A program made the translations under genes and the position numbers. DNA of 64,000 bases from positions 75,067,355-75,131,354 of the forward strand of contig JALMGJ010000003.1 in the NCBI GenBank assembly GCA_023362775.1. Direction: 5' to 3'. How positions within the stretch are numbered: the first letter of the stretch is position 1; every line of letters starts with the position of its first letter. Below are positions 62,001-63,955 of the stretch, piece by piece. The stretch is from Charina bottae. Lineage: Eukaryota; Chordata; Lepidosauria; Squamata; Charinaidae. The notes below the pieces were generated by a model. It saw only the letters and a list, made by a program, of their open reading frames with translations, ran no database searches and was not told where the DNA came from.

Positions 62001-63955
62001 TGCCATGAAGGGCTTCATGGGTCACAACCAGCACCTTGAACTGCACCCAGAAATCAGTGCAGCTTGCACAGCAGAGGTGTTACATGGAGGAACTGAGACA
62101 CACCCATAACTGCTTGTGCTGCCACATTCTGGGCCAGCTGCAGTGGTCTTTAAGGGCAACCCCCTGTAGAGCAGTGTAGACAGGATGCCTATTGAAATAA
62201 TACATAAATGCAATATTTATTTATATGGGGAAAGGTCCTATGTCTCCCTGCATTATCTTGGATTATATGTTATGGTTGTATGAAGATTGCTATATTCTCT
62301 CCCTAACCCTAGAAATTTCTTGAATGGAACCATTTCCTGAAAGTTGCATAAAATGGTTGTGATGTGGAAATTGCATGGCATTAATTGCTCAATATAATTC
62401 TAGTGCACATGAAAGATCAGCTAGTCATCTAGAAACAATAATATATATCTTTATTCCCAAGAAATAAGTCCCAGCCTGCAGAAGGTAATATGATTCTTGT
62501 TAACTCTTAAATCTGAAGCAGTCGTGATGTGGAACAGTCATAATGGGTTCTTCCAAAGGGCTTTTTTATTATGATTTAATGCATCTGTGAAAAAAACTAC
62601 ATTTTTTGTTAGAAGAGTTGCACTGGTGGGGGAAGGAACATTTAACCCCTTTTTTCTTGTGCTCCTTTCCCTGTCAAAACTATATAGTCTCTTATTTGCC
62701 AAATCAAAAGGATGAGAATAATACAGATTTAAATTATGCATCAGAACATATATCTGAGCAGAGAAAATAATATGATCTATCAGCTGGAAACATAGTTAAA
62801 TCTCAAATACCTTTTCCACTAAAAAAAAAAGGAGATTGCTTCTTAGATCATATTCCTTTTTCATTTATTCTTCCCATTGTCATTCATATTTCTTCTAGGA
62901 ATTCAGGATAATTAACAAAGCAAACATTGTAATTACCAATTAAAAGCATTATTTCATTTTACAATATAAATAATCAAAATGAAAACTTCACAAGAAGCAG
63001 CAGGCAATAACACAACAGCTATTAAAATGTTTTAAGTATTGGAAAAGAGAGACAAAATATATGTGTTCAAAATACAGAAATTGTGTTAAGCCAGTAATAG
63101 CTTTATCAATAGGAAGTGTCGATATGACTTGAGGATGAAGTTACCATTATCAAAGGTGTCAGAAACCGTTATTTTTTCCAAAGGCTATAGTTTTCTGCCC
63201 CCAGATGTATTGCAAAATTCCACAAGTAGCTAAGTTTGTCTGGAGGTTCTTTTTTCAGAGCATGATAGTGGAATGCTTAAACATTTCTGTAGCAATCTGA
63301 GTATGCATAAGTAATCCTGTACATGTTTAGAGGCCTATAAAACCACATTAAAACTGCAGACCTATTGGCCTTGAAAAAATATCCCAGGAGCAGAGAAGGA
63401 AGTCTGTAGCAGCCAATGGGGAGTTCCTAGTTTCATTTTTTCAAAACCAGGGTGCAGGAGAGTGGGGAAAAAGTTTGCTTAAAAATTTGTGAACCCTTTT
63501 GAATTTTCAATATTTCCACATAAATATGACCTAAAATGTGATCTGTTCTCCACACAAGTCCTAAGACTAGATAAAGAGAACCCAGTTAAATAAATTAAAA
63601 ACATTATACTTGTTCATTGATTTATTGAGGAAAATGCTCTACATAAGCACCAGTGTAAGTGGCTGAGTCAGAAGGTTTCCGTTTCCTTCTGCTGTGCACG
63701 GGATCGATCAGCATCAAAATCCTTGTGGCTACACTATTGTAAGCAAAAATCAGAAGATAAGCTGGTCCTTCCACATTTGATGCATCGTGTATTTTGGCAC
63801 TGAAGCATTCGGGCTTGTATTCTACATGACATGCAAATGAGATCAATGCTTTTGAGTTTTTAATTGTTTGCTTATATCTTCACAGTGCGGGCAAATAAAG
63901 ATGTGCCCCTGGATCCTGATGACCAGAAAGTAGATAATGGATCATTTGATTACAG
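845..63955 (+). CDS. NFASC: Neurofascin (NFASC) gene, partial: 19 exons from Ig4 to the proximal cytoplasmic tail
   Basis: Span entry for the gene; exons are listed separately. Neurofascin is a single-pass adhesion molecule of the L1 family. In vertebrates it clusters at nodes of Ranvier and axon initial segments (NF186 type, binding ankyrin G through its tail) and at paranodal glial loops (NF155 type). The joined exons read through about 867 codons without a stop: half of Ig4, Ig5, Ig6, five FnIII domains, a mucin-like stretch between Fn4 and Fn5, one membrane helix and the start of the tail. Assignment to NFASC rather than NRCAM, CHL1 or L1CAM rests on near identity to remembered mammalian neurofascin in Fn3 ([15 protein letters not shown]), Fn4 ([20 protein letters not shown]) and the membrane segment ([19 protein letters not shown]), and on the Thr-rich mucin exon. 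The 5' and 3' ends are outside the window. Confidence 0.97.
1501..1750. repeat. Inverted repeat with 51-base arms (1501-1551 and 1701-1750)
   Basis: The reverse complement of 1501-1551 matches the segment starting at 1701 at about 47 of 51 positions; three of the four differences are C/T type. The pairing stops sharply at both ends. The 150-base spacer contains the L2-like tail and AAAT run. Transcribed as part of the intron, it could form a long stem. It may be the two ends of a palindromic MITE later split by the L2 tail, or an inverted duplication. Confidence 0.8.
1573..1680 (+). mobile_element. L2-like LINE 3' tail with (AAAT)n
   Basis: CTAGGGGGAGATGGAGCGGTGAATATAAAT-like sequence leads into an AAAT run at about 1618-1677. 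This matches the tail pattern of squamate L2 elements (GGGAGATGGGCGG, then TATAAAT and AAAT repeats), which recurs in this window at 12320, 20930, 27080 and 58500. Only the extreme 3' end is present. Confidence 0.6.
1778..1857 (+). repeat. (AAT)n microsatellite
   Basis: About 80 bases of AAT units with two AAAT interruptions. Confidence 0.95.
2823..2934 (+). CDS. NFASC: NFASC exon: first half of Ig domain 5
   Basis: Length 112 bases, acceptor AG at 2821-2822, donor TG|GTAAAT at 2935, entering in phase 1 and leaving in phase 2. It encodes [20 protein letters not shown] then [18 protein letters not shown]. The cysteine in LDCPFF is the first Ig5 disulfide cysteine, and the tryptophan codon at the end is split with the next exon. 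NRT is a potential glycosylation site. Confidence 0.95.
2935..4043 (+). other. Intron within Ig5
   Basis: Holds a LINE 3' fragment (about 3035-3815) and little else. The last 220 bases before the acceptor show no recognised repeat. Confidence 0.8.
3035..3815 (+). mobile_element. LINE 3' fragment: end of the reverse-transcriptase ORF, 3' UTR and (ATTCT)n tail
   Basis: The frame open from 3110 to 3517 encodes the C-terminal end of a non-LTR retrotransposon polyprotein. Recognisable pieces are [65 protein letters not shown] and [10 protein letters not shown], ending in a stop. Upstream, a decayed FLGVQL motif is still visible near 3060. This block follows the RT domain in LINEs of the CR1/L2/Rex1 group of fish and reptiles; I cannot fix the family. 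A 270-base AT-rich 3' UTR and an ATTCT repeat (3790-3815) follow, a typical 3' end for this group. It is 5'-truncated and has no role in NFASC. Confidence 0.8.
4044..4210 (+). CDS. NFASC: NFASC exon: second half of Ig domain 5
   Basis: Length 167 bases, acceptor GAG at 4041-4043, donor G|GTAAGG at 4211, phase 2 in and phase 1 out. It reads [20 protein letters not shown], then [20 protein letters not shown] and [25 protein letters not shown] is the canonical D-x-G-x-Y-x-C motif of strand F. With the previous exon it gives a 93-codon Ig5 module. Confidence 0.96.
4211..5270 (+). other. Intron between Ig5 and Ig6
   Basis: I recognise no repeat or exon here. The open frames at 4146-4355 and 4517-4732 (minus strand) and 5150-5332 (minus strand, overlapping the next exon) look incidental. 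Confidence 0.65.
5271..5418 (+). CDS. NFASC: NFASC exon: first half of Ig domain 6
   Basis: Length 148 bases, acceptor CTTTGCAG at 5263-5270, donor AG|GTCAGT at 5419, phase 1 in and phase 2 out. It encodes [20 protein letters not shown] then [20 protein letters not shown] and DDIPLYFGN. It carries the first Ig6 cysteine (LVCQ) and the core tryptophan (VTWLK). It differs from remembered mammalian neurofascin mainly at the start of the domain. Confidence 0.95.
5419..7394 (+). other. Intron within Ig6
   Basis: AT-rich with no repeat family that I recognise. There is a short GT-rich stretch at about 6230-6270 and a TA-rich stretch near 7240-7295. Confidence 0.65.
7395..7519 (+). CDS. NFASC: NFASC exon: second half of Ig domain 6
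   Basis: Length 125 bases, acceptor AAAG at 7391-7394, donor G|GTAAAT at 7520, phase 2 in and phase 1 out. It reads [20 protein letters not shown] then [30 protein letters not shown] is the strand-F motif with the second Ig6 cysteine. This completes the last Ig domain before the linker to Fn1. Confidence 0.96.
7520..8347 (+). other. Intron upstream of the linker microexon
   Basis: No repeat family recognised. It contains one TGCATG at 7959-7964. Confidence 0.6.
8348..8383 (+). CDS. NFASC: NFASC 36-base microexon, linker between Ig6 and Fn1 (probably alternatively spliced)
   Basis: This exon is too short for an ORF scan. It lies between TTTGCAG (8341-8347) and donor G|GTAATC (8384), and is exactly 36 bases in phase 1-1, so it can be included or skipped in frame. 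It encodes [12 protein letters not shown], which aligns with the linker I remember from mammalian neurofascin between Ig6 and Fn1 (ending in TNRLAALPK), a short cassette present only in some isoforms. NFASC knowledge, flanking splice sites, phase and the NR.xLP resemblance all agree. Inclusion in transcripts is inferred. Confidence 0.8.
8384..9941 (+). other. Intron between the microexon and Fn1a
   Basis: Holds a foldback element (8953-9173). I see nothing recognisable in the rest. Confidence 0.7.
8953..9173. mobile_element. Foldback/MITE-like element with about 60-base terminal inverted repeats
   Basis: The left arm (about 8953-9014) begins TAGAATGTGCAAAACATTTT. The reverse complement of the right arm (about 9112-9173) begins TAGGGATGTACAAAACATTT. 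The arms pair, with a few mismatches and a short indel, through ATTC..ACTGTT and ACCCCGC/ACCCCAT. The middle is also built of TTTCAAATTC/GAATTTGAAA palindromes. This structure is typical of non-autonomous DNA transposons. I see no target duplication longer than the TA at the ends, so the superfamily is open. Confidence 0.65.
9942..10043 (+). CDS. NFASC: NFASC exon: first half of FnIII domain 1
   Basis: Length 102 bases, acceptor CTGGTAG ending at 9941, donor G|GTGAGT at 10044, phase 1 in and out. It reads [20 protein letters not shown] then [14 protein letters not shown]. PxxPRDLEL, RSVRLTW and the SPIT turn are the Fn1 hallmarks of neurofascin. NNS is a potential glycosylation site. Confidence 0.96.
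10044..10153 (+). other. Short intron within Fn1
   Basis: 110 bases with GTGAGT donor and TTATCTTCTAG acceptor; nothing else in it. Confidence 0.9.
10154..10351 (+). CDS. NFASC: NFASC exon: second half of FnIII domain 1
   Basis: Length 198 bases, acceptor TCTAG at 10149-10153, donor C|GTAAGT at 10352, phase 1 in and out. It encodes [20 protein letters not shown], then [20 protein letters not shown] and [20 protein letters not shown]. The LxPxxxYxFRVxAxNxxG block is the FnIII F-strand signature. With the previous exon it gives a 100-codon Fn1. Confidence 0.97.
10352..11046 (+). other. Intron between Fn1 and Fn2
   Basis: No repeat family recognised. The minus-strand open frame at 10150-10497 is the antisense of the Fn1b exon plus intron. 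Confidence 0.7.
11047..11117 (+). CDS. NFASC: NFASC exon: first part of FnIII domain 2
   Basis: Length 71 bases, acceptor ATTTCAG at 11040-11046, donor ACG|GTGAGT at 11118, phase 1 in and phase 0 out. It reads [20 protein letters not shown] then SWT, matching the ESNPGDVKGEGTRKNNMEI region that I remember from mammals. The split codon at the junction gives Arg where mammals have Pro. Confidence 0.95.
11118..12840 (+). other. Intron within Fn2
   Basis: Holds a tRNA-headed SINE at about 11913-12405. I see nothing recognisable in 11118-11912 or 12406-12840. Confidence 0.75.
11913..12405 (+). mobile_element. Composite tRNA-headed SINE with L2-like tail
   Basis: The head resembles a tRNA pol III promoter: an A-box-like GTGGCTCAGCGGGTTA at about 11921, and a B-box-like ATTCGAACCCC at about 11976. 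A body of some 300 bases follows that I do not recognise. The 3' part (12325-12405) reads GTAAGCCGCCTAGAGTCC, GGGATAGGCGGGGTATAAAT, then an AAAT run. This is the L2 tail pattern, suggesting that L2 enzymes moved it. At nearly 500 bases it is long for a SINE. Open frames at 11858-12273 on both strands are by-products. A possible duplication (TATTGAAGATT left, TATTAAAAGATT right) is imperfect. Confidence 0.75.
12841..13069 (+). CDS. NFASC: NFASC exon: main part of FnIII domain 2
   Basis: Length 229 bases, acceptor TTCTTTAG at 12833-12840, donor T|GTGAGT at 13070, phase 0 in and phase 1 out. It encodes [40 protein letters not shown], then [20 protein letters not shown] and VVIGYSGED. Nearly every residue of [13 protein letters not shown] and VIGYSGED agrees with remembered neurofascin. 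NAT and NRT are potential glycosylation sites. Fn2 totals 100 codons. Confidence 0.97.
13777..14906 (+). mobile_element. L1-like retroposed copy, internally deleted, with 17-base target duplication
   Basis: The unit begins GC-rich (GGCTTCCGATGGGAATGG) and turns strongly AT-rich after about 14090. It ends in T-rich tracts, AATAAAAATT and a short A run. It is flanked by AAAATAAGTACAAAAAT (13760-13776) and AAAATAAGTATAAAAAT (14907-14923), a 17-base duplication with one mismatch. Duplication plus A-rich end shows insertion by target-primed reverse transcription. The GC-rich start looks like a promoter-type 5' UTR, and the end resembles 3' ends of squamate L1 elements as I remember them; no ORF2 is present. 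A retroposed host transcript is the alternative. Confidence 0.6.
15183..15790 (-). mobile_element. L2 LINE remnant
   Basis: Read on the minus strand this is a decayed copy of the RT-to-3' region of squamate L2. The + strand still shows the characteristic blocks GTAGCCCTACTTAGAGTAC, GGTATCAAAAGCTGCTGAG and TGGCCTGGTCAAACTAATAT. In intact copies these are antisense to the RT ORF around the GVPQGS and YADD region and downstream of it. Many indels. Confidence 0.55.
16304..16373 (+). repeat. (CCTT)n microsatellite
   Basis: About 70 bases of nearly perfect CCTT units; the LPSF-repeat open frame at 16266-16463 is its translation. Confidence 0.97.
17385..17500 (+). CDS. NFASC: NFASC exon: first part of FnIII domain 3 (NF155-type domain)
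   Basis: Length 116 bases, acceptor ACACTTAG at 17377-17384, donor AGA|GTGAGC at 17501, phase 1 in and phase 0 out. It reads [20 protein letters not shown] then [18 protein letters not shown]. It matches remembered mammalian PRAAPTEVKVRVMNSTAIS. NST is a potential glycosylation site. Together with the next exon (321 bases, 107 codons) it can be skipped in frame, as known for the NF186 form. A TGCATG lies 85 bases downstream (17585-17590). Confidence 0.96.
18363..18613. mobile_element. hAT-type MITE, 251 bases, with perfect 8-base target duplication
   Basis: The element starts CAGAGCTTTCCAAACTGTG. Its other end, reverse complemented, starts CAGGGCTTTCCAAAGTTTT, giving terminal inverted repeats of about 16 bases with few mismatches. 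It is flanked by TCTTAGCC at 18355-18362 and TCTTAGCC at 18614-18621, a perfect 8-base duplication as expected for the hAT superfamily. The interior is strongly CpG-rich, unlike the surrounding intron, with internal palindromes such as AACCCGGAAGCGCT facing AGCGCTTCCGGGTT at about 18430-18466. It has no transposase, so it is non-autonomous. The several open frames across it on both strands are compositional artefacts. Confidence 0.88.
19105..19165 (-). repeat. Copy of a dispersed 'AGTTGTAGTCCAA' motif
   Basis: The + strand reads CCTCAGATGTATTGGGACTT, CTGGAGCTCCCAGAATTCCC and AGCCATCC. This is the reverse complement of a motif (GGGAGTTGTAGTCCAACACATCTGGAGG) abundant in reptile genomes, which recurs elsewhere in this window. 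Confidence 0.5.
19597..19801 (+). CDS. NFASC: NFASC exon: second part of FnIII domain 3, with RGD motif
   Basis: Length 205 bases, acceptor TTGAAG at 19591-19596, donor G|GTAGGT at 19802, phase 0 in and phase 1 out. It encodes [20 protein letters not shown], then [20 protein letters not shown] and [15 protein letters not shown]. The NGRGDGPRS loop holds an RGD tripeptide, as in Fn3 of other neurofascins. The exon is one of the strongest matches to remembered NFASC. From family knowledge, this domain is characteristic of the glial NF155 isoform. Confidence 0.98.
19802..22174 (+). other. Intron between Fn3 and Fn4
   Basis: Holds an L2-like tail on the minus strand (20926-20995). A stretch at about 20555-20720 (GGAATGAACAGAGG, TTCCAGAATTCC, GGAATTTTCCGGAAG) looks repeat-like, but I cannot name it. 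Nothing else recognised. Confidence 0.65.
20926..20995 (-). mobile_element. L2-like LINE 3' tail
   Basis: Reads TTATTTATTTATTTATTTG followed by ATATTTATATCCCGCCCATC and TCACCCGCAAGGGGGAC on the + strand. This is the reverse complement of the L2 tail pattern GAGATGGGCGGGATATAAAT plus AAAT units. Confidence 0.6.
22175..22297 (+). CDS. NFASC: NFASC exon: first part of FnIII domain 4
   Basis: Length 123 bases, acceptor CACTAAAG at 22167-22174, donor T|GTATGT at 22298, phase 1 in and out. It reads [20 protein letters not shown] then [31 protein letters not shown] and IGYTL are diagnostic of neurofascin Fn4. The acceptor has a weak pyrimidine tract (ATATACTTCACTAAAG), which may matter because this exon follows the alternatively used Fn3 pair. 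Confidence 0.97.
22298..23211 (+). other. Intron within Fn4
   Basis: Holds a complete Sauria-type SINE (22786-23124); otherwise nothing recognised. Confidence 0.8.
22786..23124 (-). mobile_element. Sauria-type SINE, full length, with 9-base target duplication
   Basis: Read on the minus strand, it has a tRNA-like head (GTGGTGGCTCAGTGGGTAAG, with B box GGTTCGAATCC antisense to 23050-23060) and the Sauria SINE body (GGTCATGTGGCC, GAAGCATCTTCGGACAACG, AACGGAGATGAGCACC, CCCTAGAGTCGGACACG). It ends in the CCTTTAACCTTTACC tail. It is flanked by ATCTTAGGA at 22777-22785 and 23125-23133. Sauria SINEs are, to my knowledge, confined to lepidosaurs. The copy at 54117-54453 is a close relative. Confidence 0.9.
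23212..23385 (+). CDS. NFASC: NFASC exon: second part of FnIII domain 4
   Basis: Length 174 bases, acceptor TCTCTCCAG at 23203-23211, donor G|GTAAGT at 23386, phase 1 in and out. It encodes [20 protein letters not shown] then [20 protein letters not shown] and [26 protein letters not shown], QRTDPxSRYRF and ESPxPxNE match remembered neurofascin. NGS and NQT are potential glycosylation sites. In NF155-type transcripts this exon joins, directly or through a tiny exon, to the membrane-proximal exon at 61042. Confidence 0.96.
24946..25006 (+). repeat. (CCCA/CCCT/CCTT)n compound microsatellite
   Basis: Runs from CCCACCCA into CCCT units and then CCTT units, about 60 bases. Confidence 0.95.
26660..26757 (+). 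repeat. (TATACAG)n and related TATACAA repeats
   Basis: Units of seven (TACAGTA) are repeated about eight times, then TACAATA units and a short TA run. A seven-base unit gives a seven-residue periodic peptide in every frame, which explains the Y/I/V/Q-rich open frames on both strands here. The tract sits where CR1 normally reads an ACAGTATTCCAGG-like sequence, so it probably grew from that site. Confidence 0.9.
27019..27340 (-). mobile_element. L2-like tail with (ATT)n, plus an L1-like A-rich end, nested in CR1
   Basis: An ATT run (about 27031-27076) is followed by TTTATTGACCGCCCAACTCC and GACTCTGGGTGGGGCAC, the reverse complement of an L2 tail with AAT units. Farther right, CCAATTTTATTGTTTTTAAA preceded by a T run (27225-27236) looks like the reverse complement of a polyadenylated L1-type end. 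CR1 sequence resumes near 27341. A short GACAT occurs at both borders; I would not insist on it as a duplication. Confidence 0.55.
28670..28862. mobile_element. 193-base insertion with perfect 15-base target duplication
   Basis: TATACTCTAATTTGT occurs at 28655-28669 and again at 28863-28877, exactly flanking the insert, and the CR1 sequence is continuous across it. The insert includes CTTGCAGACGTTTCATTGCC and AGGCTAGGCAACATCTTCAG, a repeat I have seen in squamate genomes but cannot assign (Penelope-like or a LINE fragment). A 15-base duplication suggests target-primed reverse transcription. Confidence 0.8.
29036..29192 (+). mobile_element. Possible LINE 3' end with ATTGATTGAT tail
   Basis: The stretch ends ACCACAATAAAGCTTATTG followed by ATTGATA. 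AATAAAG plus short tandem ATTG units is a frequent 3' end of reptile LINEs. Upstream sequence is not recognisable. Confidence 0.35.
29318..29372 (+). repeat. Copy of the dispersed 'AGTTGTAGTCCAA' motif
   Basis: Reads GATAATGGGAGTTGTAATCC and CATAGCATGTGGAGGACCAG, fitting the GGGAGTTGTAGTCCAACACATCTGGAGG pattern. Confidence 0.5.
31562..31609 (+). repeat. GGGT/GGAT/GGTA low-complexity repeat
   Basis: About 48 bases of four-base units related to GGGT. Confidence 0.9.
34140..34216 (+). repeat. Copy of the dispersed 'AGTTGTAGTCCAA' motif
   Basis: Reads GGTATCTGTAGTCCAATACA, TCATATGGACACCATGTTAG and GGAAGACTACCC, close to the pattern GTTGTAGTCCAACACATCTGGAGGGCACCAGGTTGGGGAAGGC. Confidence 0.55.
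34490..34693 (-). mobile_element. MIR/CORE-type SINE
   Basis: The + strand shows AACTCTGTGGGATAGGTTGG, TCTGAGAGGGAGTGATTGG, TCCCAAATCACCCACTGAGC and GGGTGACAATTTGAATCTGC. This is the antisense of the CORE-SINE pattern also seen, better preserved, at 48237-48474. More diverged than that copy. Confidence 0.65.
36763..36840 (+). repeat. Copy of the dispersed 'AGTTGTAGTCCAA' motif (diverged)
   Basis: GTTATGACCCAGAATTGCCA, GTCAACACATCTCTAGGATA and CCAGATTGGAAAGGC fit the pattern loosely. Confidence 0.35.
37687..37720 (+). repeat. (GA)n microsatellite
   Basis: About 30 bases of GA units following GGAAGAGAGA. Confidence 0.95.
38447..38530 (-). mobile_element. Possible LINE/SINE tail remnant
   Basis: TATTTTTATTAATAACAGT, then TTTTTCATCCCCCAAAAGGG and CCCATAAGGAGAGTTACAAT, looks like a diverged antisense L2/MIR tail. 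Confidence 0.3.
40728..40966. mobile_element. Solo Tc1-like transposon end (about 240 bases)
   Basis: Starts after a TA (40726-40727) with CAGTGGGGCAAAAAAGTATT and continues TAGTCAGCCACCAATTGTGC, AAGTTCTCCCACTTAAAAAG, ATGAGAGAGGCCTGTAATT, CAACTATGAGAGACAAAATG and AATTTATTTGCAAATTATGG, then TGGAAAATAAGTATTTGGTC. This is the long terminal inverted repeat of a Tc1-family element that I know from teleosts and lampreys, plus about 40 bases of adjoining interior. The opposite end and the transposase are absent, so this is a truncated copy. The open frame at 40830-41036 is incidental. Confidence 0.85.
41845..41905 (+). repeat. Copy of the dispersed 'AGTTGTAGTCCAA' motif
   Basis: GATTATGGGAGCAGTAATCC, AATATACAATATATCAGGTT and GAGAAACTGAG fit the pattern with a diverged middle. 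Confidence 0.45.
43083..43172 (+). repeat. Copy of the dispersed 'AGTTGTAGTCCAA' motif
   Basis: CTTCCAGATGTGTGAGAGAT, GGGAATTTTGGAGTTGAACT, CCAACATATCTAAAGGCATC and AGGTTAGGGGAAACT follow the pattern, with both the forward motif and an antisense CCAGATGTG start. Confidence 0.55.
46035..46308 (+). promoter_or_regulatory. Cluster of three TGCATG sites upstream of the mucin exon
   Basis: TGCATG occurs at 46035-46040, 46070-46075 and 46303-46308, that is 83 to 352 bases before the exon start. This is the recognition motif of RBFOX splicing factors, which control many neuronal cassette exons. By chance a six-base word is expected about once per 4 kb on one strand, so three in 274 bases is unusual. 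Function is inference. Confidence 0.45.
46392..46577 (+). CDS. NFASC: NFASC exon: Thr-rich mucin-like domain (NF186-type)
   Basis: Length 186 bases (62 codons), acceptor CCCTCTCCCAG at 46381-46391, donor G|GTATCA at 46578, phase 1 in and out, so skippable in frame. It encodes [33 protein letters not shown], a run of nine Thr, then [20 protein letters not shown]. Thr, Ala and Pro dominate, as in the mucin-like (PAT) segment between Fn4 and Fn5 of neurofascin, an O-glycosylated stalk of the neuronal form. It contains an ACC microsatellite (46493-46516) and a direct repeat of ACGGAAGCTGCAACC (46481-46495 and 46517-46531). It is shorter than the mammalian segment as I remember it, so other mucin exons may exist. 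The donor is weak (GTATCA). Confidence 0.9.
48237..48474 (-). mobile_element. MIR/CORE-type SINE, nearly complete
   Basis: Read on the minus strand: a tRNA-like head with GTCTAGTGGTTAAGGCAACG and AGTTCTAGTCCCACC as box B; a CORE block with GCTGGCTGGGTGACCTTGGG and CCAGTCACTCTCTCTCAGCC; the ACAGGGTTGTTGTTG segment; and an L2-type tail (AAGGCGGGATAGAAAATAAA). This family is frequent in squamate genomes. Confidence 0.82.
49856..49957 (+). CDS. Candidate cassette exon of NFASC (unconfirmed), 34 charged residues between mucin and Fn5
   Basis: Between the acceptor TTTGTTTTTATTGTGCTCAG (ending 49855) and donor CCTG|GTGAGC (49958) lie exactly 102 bases, open in the frame required by the neighbouring exons and phase 1 at both ends. 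It would encode [20 protein letters not shown] then [15 protein letters not shown]. The purine-rich composition resembles exonic enhancer sequence, and the nearest exon (Fn5a) is 333 bases downstream. Against it: I do not recognise the peptide in any neurofascin, and it is very basic and polar for an ectodomain linker. It may be a lineage-specific cassette, a pseudoexon or chance. Confidence 0.35.
50291..50413 (+). CDS. NFASC: NFASC exon: first part of FnIII domain 5
   Basis: Length 123 bases, acceptor TGTTCACCAG at 50281-50290, donor A|GTAAGC at 50414, phase 1 in and out. It reads [20 protein letters not shown] then [30 protein letters not shown] and FVVEY match remembered neurofascin Fn5 ([21 protein letters not shown]). 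NIT and NHT are potential glycosylation sites. From family knowledge, Fn5 is used in the NF186 type with the mucin stretch. Confidence 0.94.
50414..51589 (+). other. Intron within Fn5
   Basis: No repeat family recognised. Confidence 0.65.
51590..51730 (+). CDS. NFASC: NFASC exon: second part of FnIII domain 5
   Basis: Length 141 bases, acceptor TGTTTCCCAG at 51580-51589, donor G|GTGAGA at 51731, phase 1 in and out. It encodes [20 protein letters not shown] then [20 protein letters not shown] and TFHTSP. LxDLxPGxxYxxRVF is the FnIII F-strand motif of this domain. It is less conserved than Fn1 to Fn4. NKT and NES are potential glycosylation sites. TGCATG lies about 100 bases downstream (51832-51837), with an overlapping GCATG at 51829. 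Confidence 0.92.
52846..52920 (-). mobile_element. CR1-like 3' end fragment
   Basis: TAGAATCATAGAGTTGGAAT, then GAGTCCAACCTCCTGCTCAT, is the antisense 3' end of reptile CR1 (AGAATCATAGAGTTGGAAGGGA). The rest is too diverged. Confidence 0.6.
53442..53501 (+). repeat. (CCTG)n microsatellite
   Basis: About 60 bases of CCTG units with CCCG variants; open frames 53338-53637 on both strands are translations of it. Confidence 0.96.
54117..54453 (-). mobile_element. Sauria-type SINE, full length, with 12-base target duplication
   Basis: Same family as 22786-23124, with very similar length and sequence. The B box is antisense to GGATTCGAACC (54379-54389), the body includes GTCATGTGGCCGGCATGACG on the + strand, and it ends in the AAAGGTAAAGG tail complement. 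It is flanked by TATTACAGTATA at 54105-54116 and 54454-54465, a perfect duplication. It keeps more CpG sites than the other copy, so it may be younger. Confidence 0.92.
54989..55014 (+). repeat. (CCA)n short repeat
   Basis: CCCCCCACC followed by about six CAC/CCA units. Confidence 0.85.
56197..56213 (+). repeat. G homopolymer run
   Basis: About 17 consecutive G within AT-rich intron; the length is likely unstable. Confidence 0.9.
56822..57500 (-). mobile_element. L1 LINE fragment (ORF2 end and 3' UTR)
   Basis: The + strand at 57160-57490 is antisense to the C-terminal part of vertebrate L1 ORF2. It reads CTTGCTTGAATTTGGTTAAA, CTTCTGTTGCAGATATATGC, GTTAGTTTTGCCATTGG, TTGATTCTTGCAGCTGTGAG, ATTCTGGAATTATACCTAAT and CTTTCCAATACTTTTGAGG. 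The minus-strand translation includes AKLTAYI and [14 protein letters not shown] pieces. The T-rich start near 56823 would be the antisense A tail. 5'-truncated. Confidence 0.65.
58498..58565 (-). mobile_element. L2-like LINE 3' tail
   Basis: TTTTTATTTGTTTATTTATT, then ACTTATATCACCGCCCATCT and CCCCCCACAAAGGGGATA, is the same antisense tail pattern as at 20926-20995. Confidence 0.6.
58960..59065 (+). repeat. (TG)n (GA)n (AATG)n compound microsatellite
   Basis: TG units with CG interruptions (58962-59013), a short GA run, then about ten AATG units. Confidence 0.96.
61042..61173 (+). CDS. NFASC: NFASC exon: juxtamembrane and transmembrane segment
   Basis: Length 132 bases, acceptor CTCCAAATAG at 61032-61041, donor G|GTAAGA at 61174, phase 1 in and out. 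It reads [14 protein letters not shown], then a hydrophobic span [20 protein letters not shown], then the stop-transfer [10 protein letters not shown]. The helix and basic border are almost identical to those of mammalian neurofascin and mark a type I membrane protein. Used by both isoform types. Confidence 0.98.
61174..63885 (+). other. Intron after the transmembrane exon
   Basis: Holds an L2 LINE 3' region (about 61625-62205); otherwise nothing recognised. Confidence 0.75.
61625..62205 (-). mobile_element. L2 LINE 3' region
   Basis: The + strand carries the antisense blocks AGGCTCCCCAAGTCATAATA, AACCAGGTCTTCAGGGCCCA, GGTGGTCCCTCAGATAGCCA, CCATGAAGGGCTTCATGGGT, ACCAGCACCTTGAACTGCAC, ACATTCTGGGCCAGCTGCAG and GGGCAACCCCCTGTAGAGCA. 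They come in the order found in squamate L2 copies, running from the tail inward. The remnant at 15183-15790 covers the next part of the same element. A duplicated AAAAGCACATACCCCC lies at about 61733-61767. Confidence 0.7.
63886..63955 (+). CDS. NFASC: NFASC exon: first cytoplasmic exon
   Basis: Length 70 bases, acceptor TATATCTTCACAG at 63873-63885, donor AG|GTATGT at 63956, phase 1 in and phase 2 out. It encodes [20 protein letters not shown] then FDY plus two bases AG of the next codon. It matches remembered [23 protein letters not shown]. The split AG codon can continue as Ser (common form) or Arg if an RSLE-type mini-exon follows, as known in L1-family genes. The ankyrin-binding motif (FIGQY) lies on later exons outside the window. 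Confidence 0.96.
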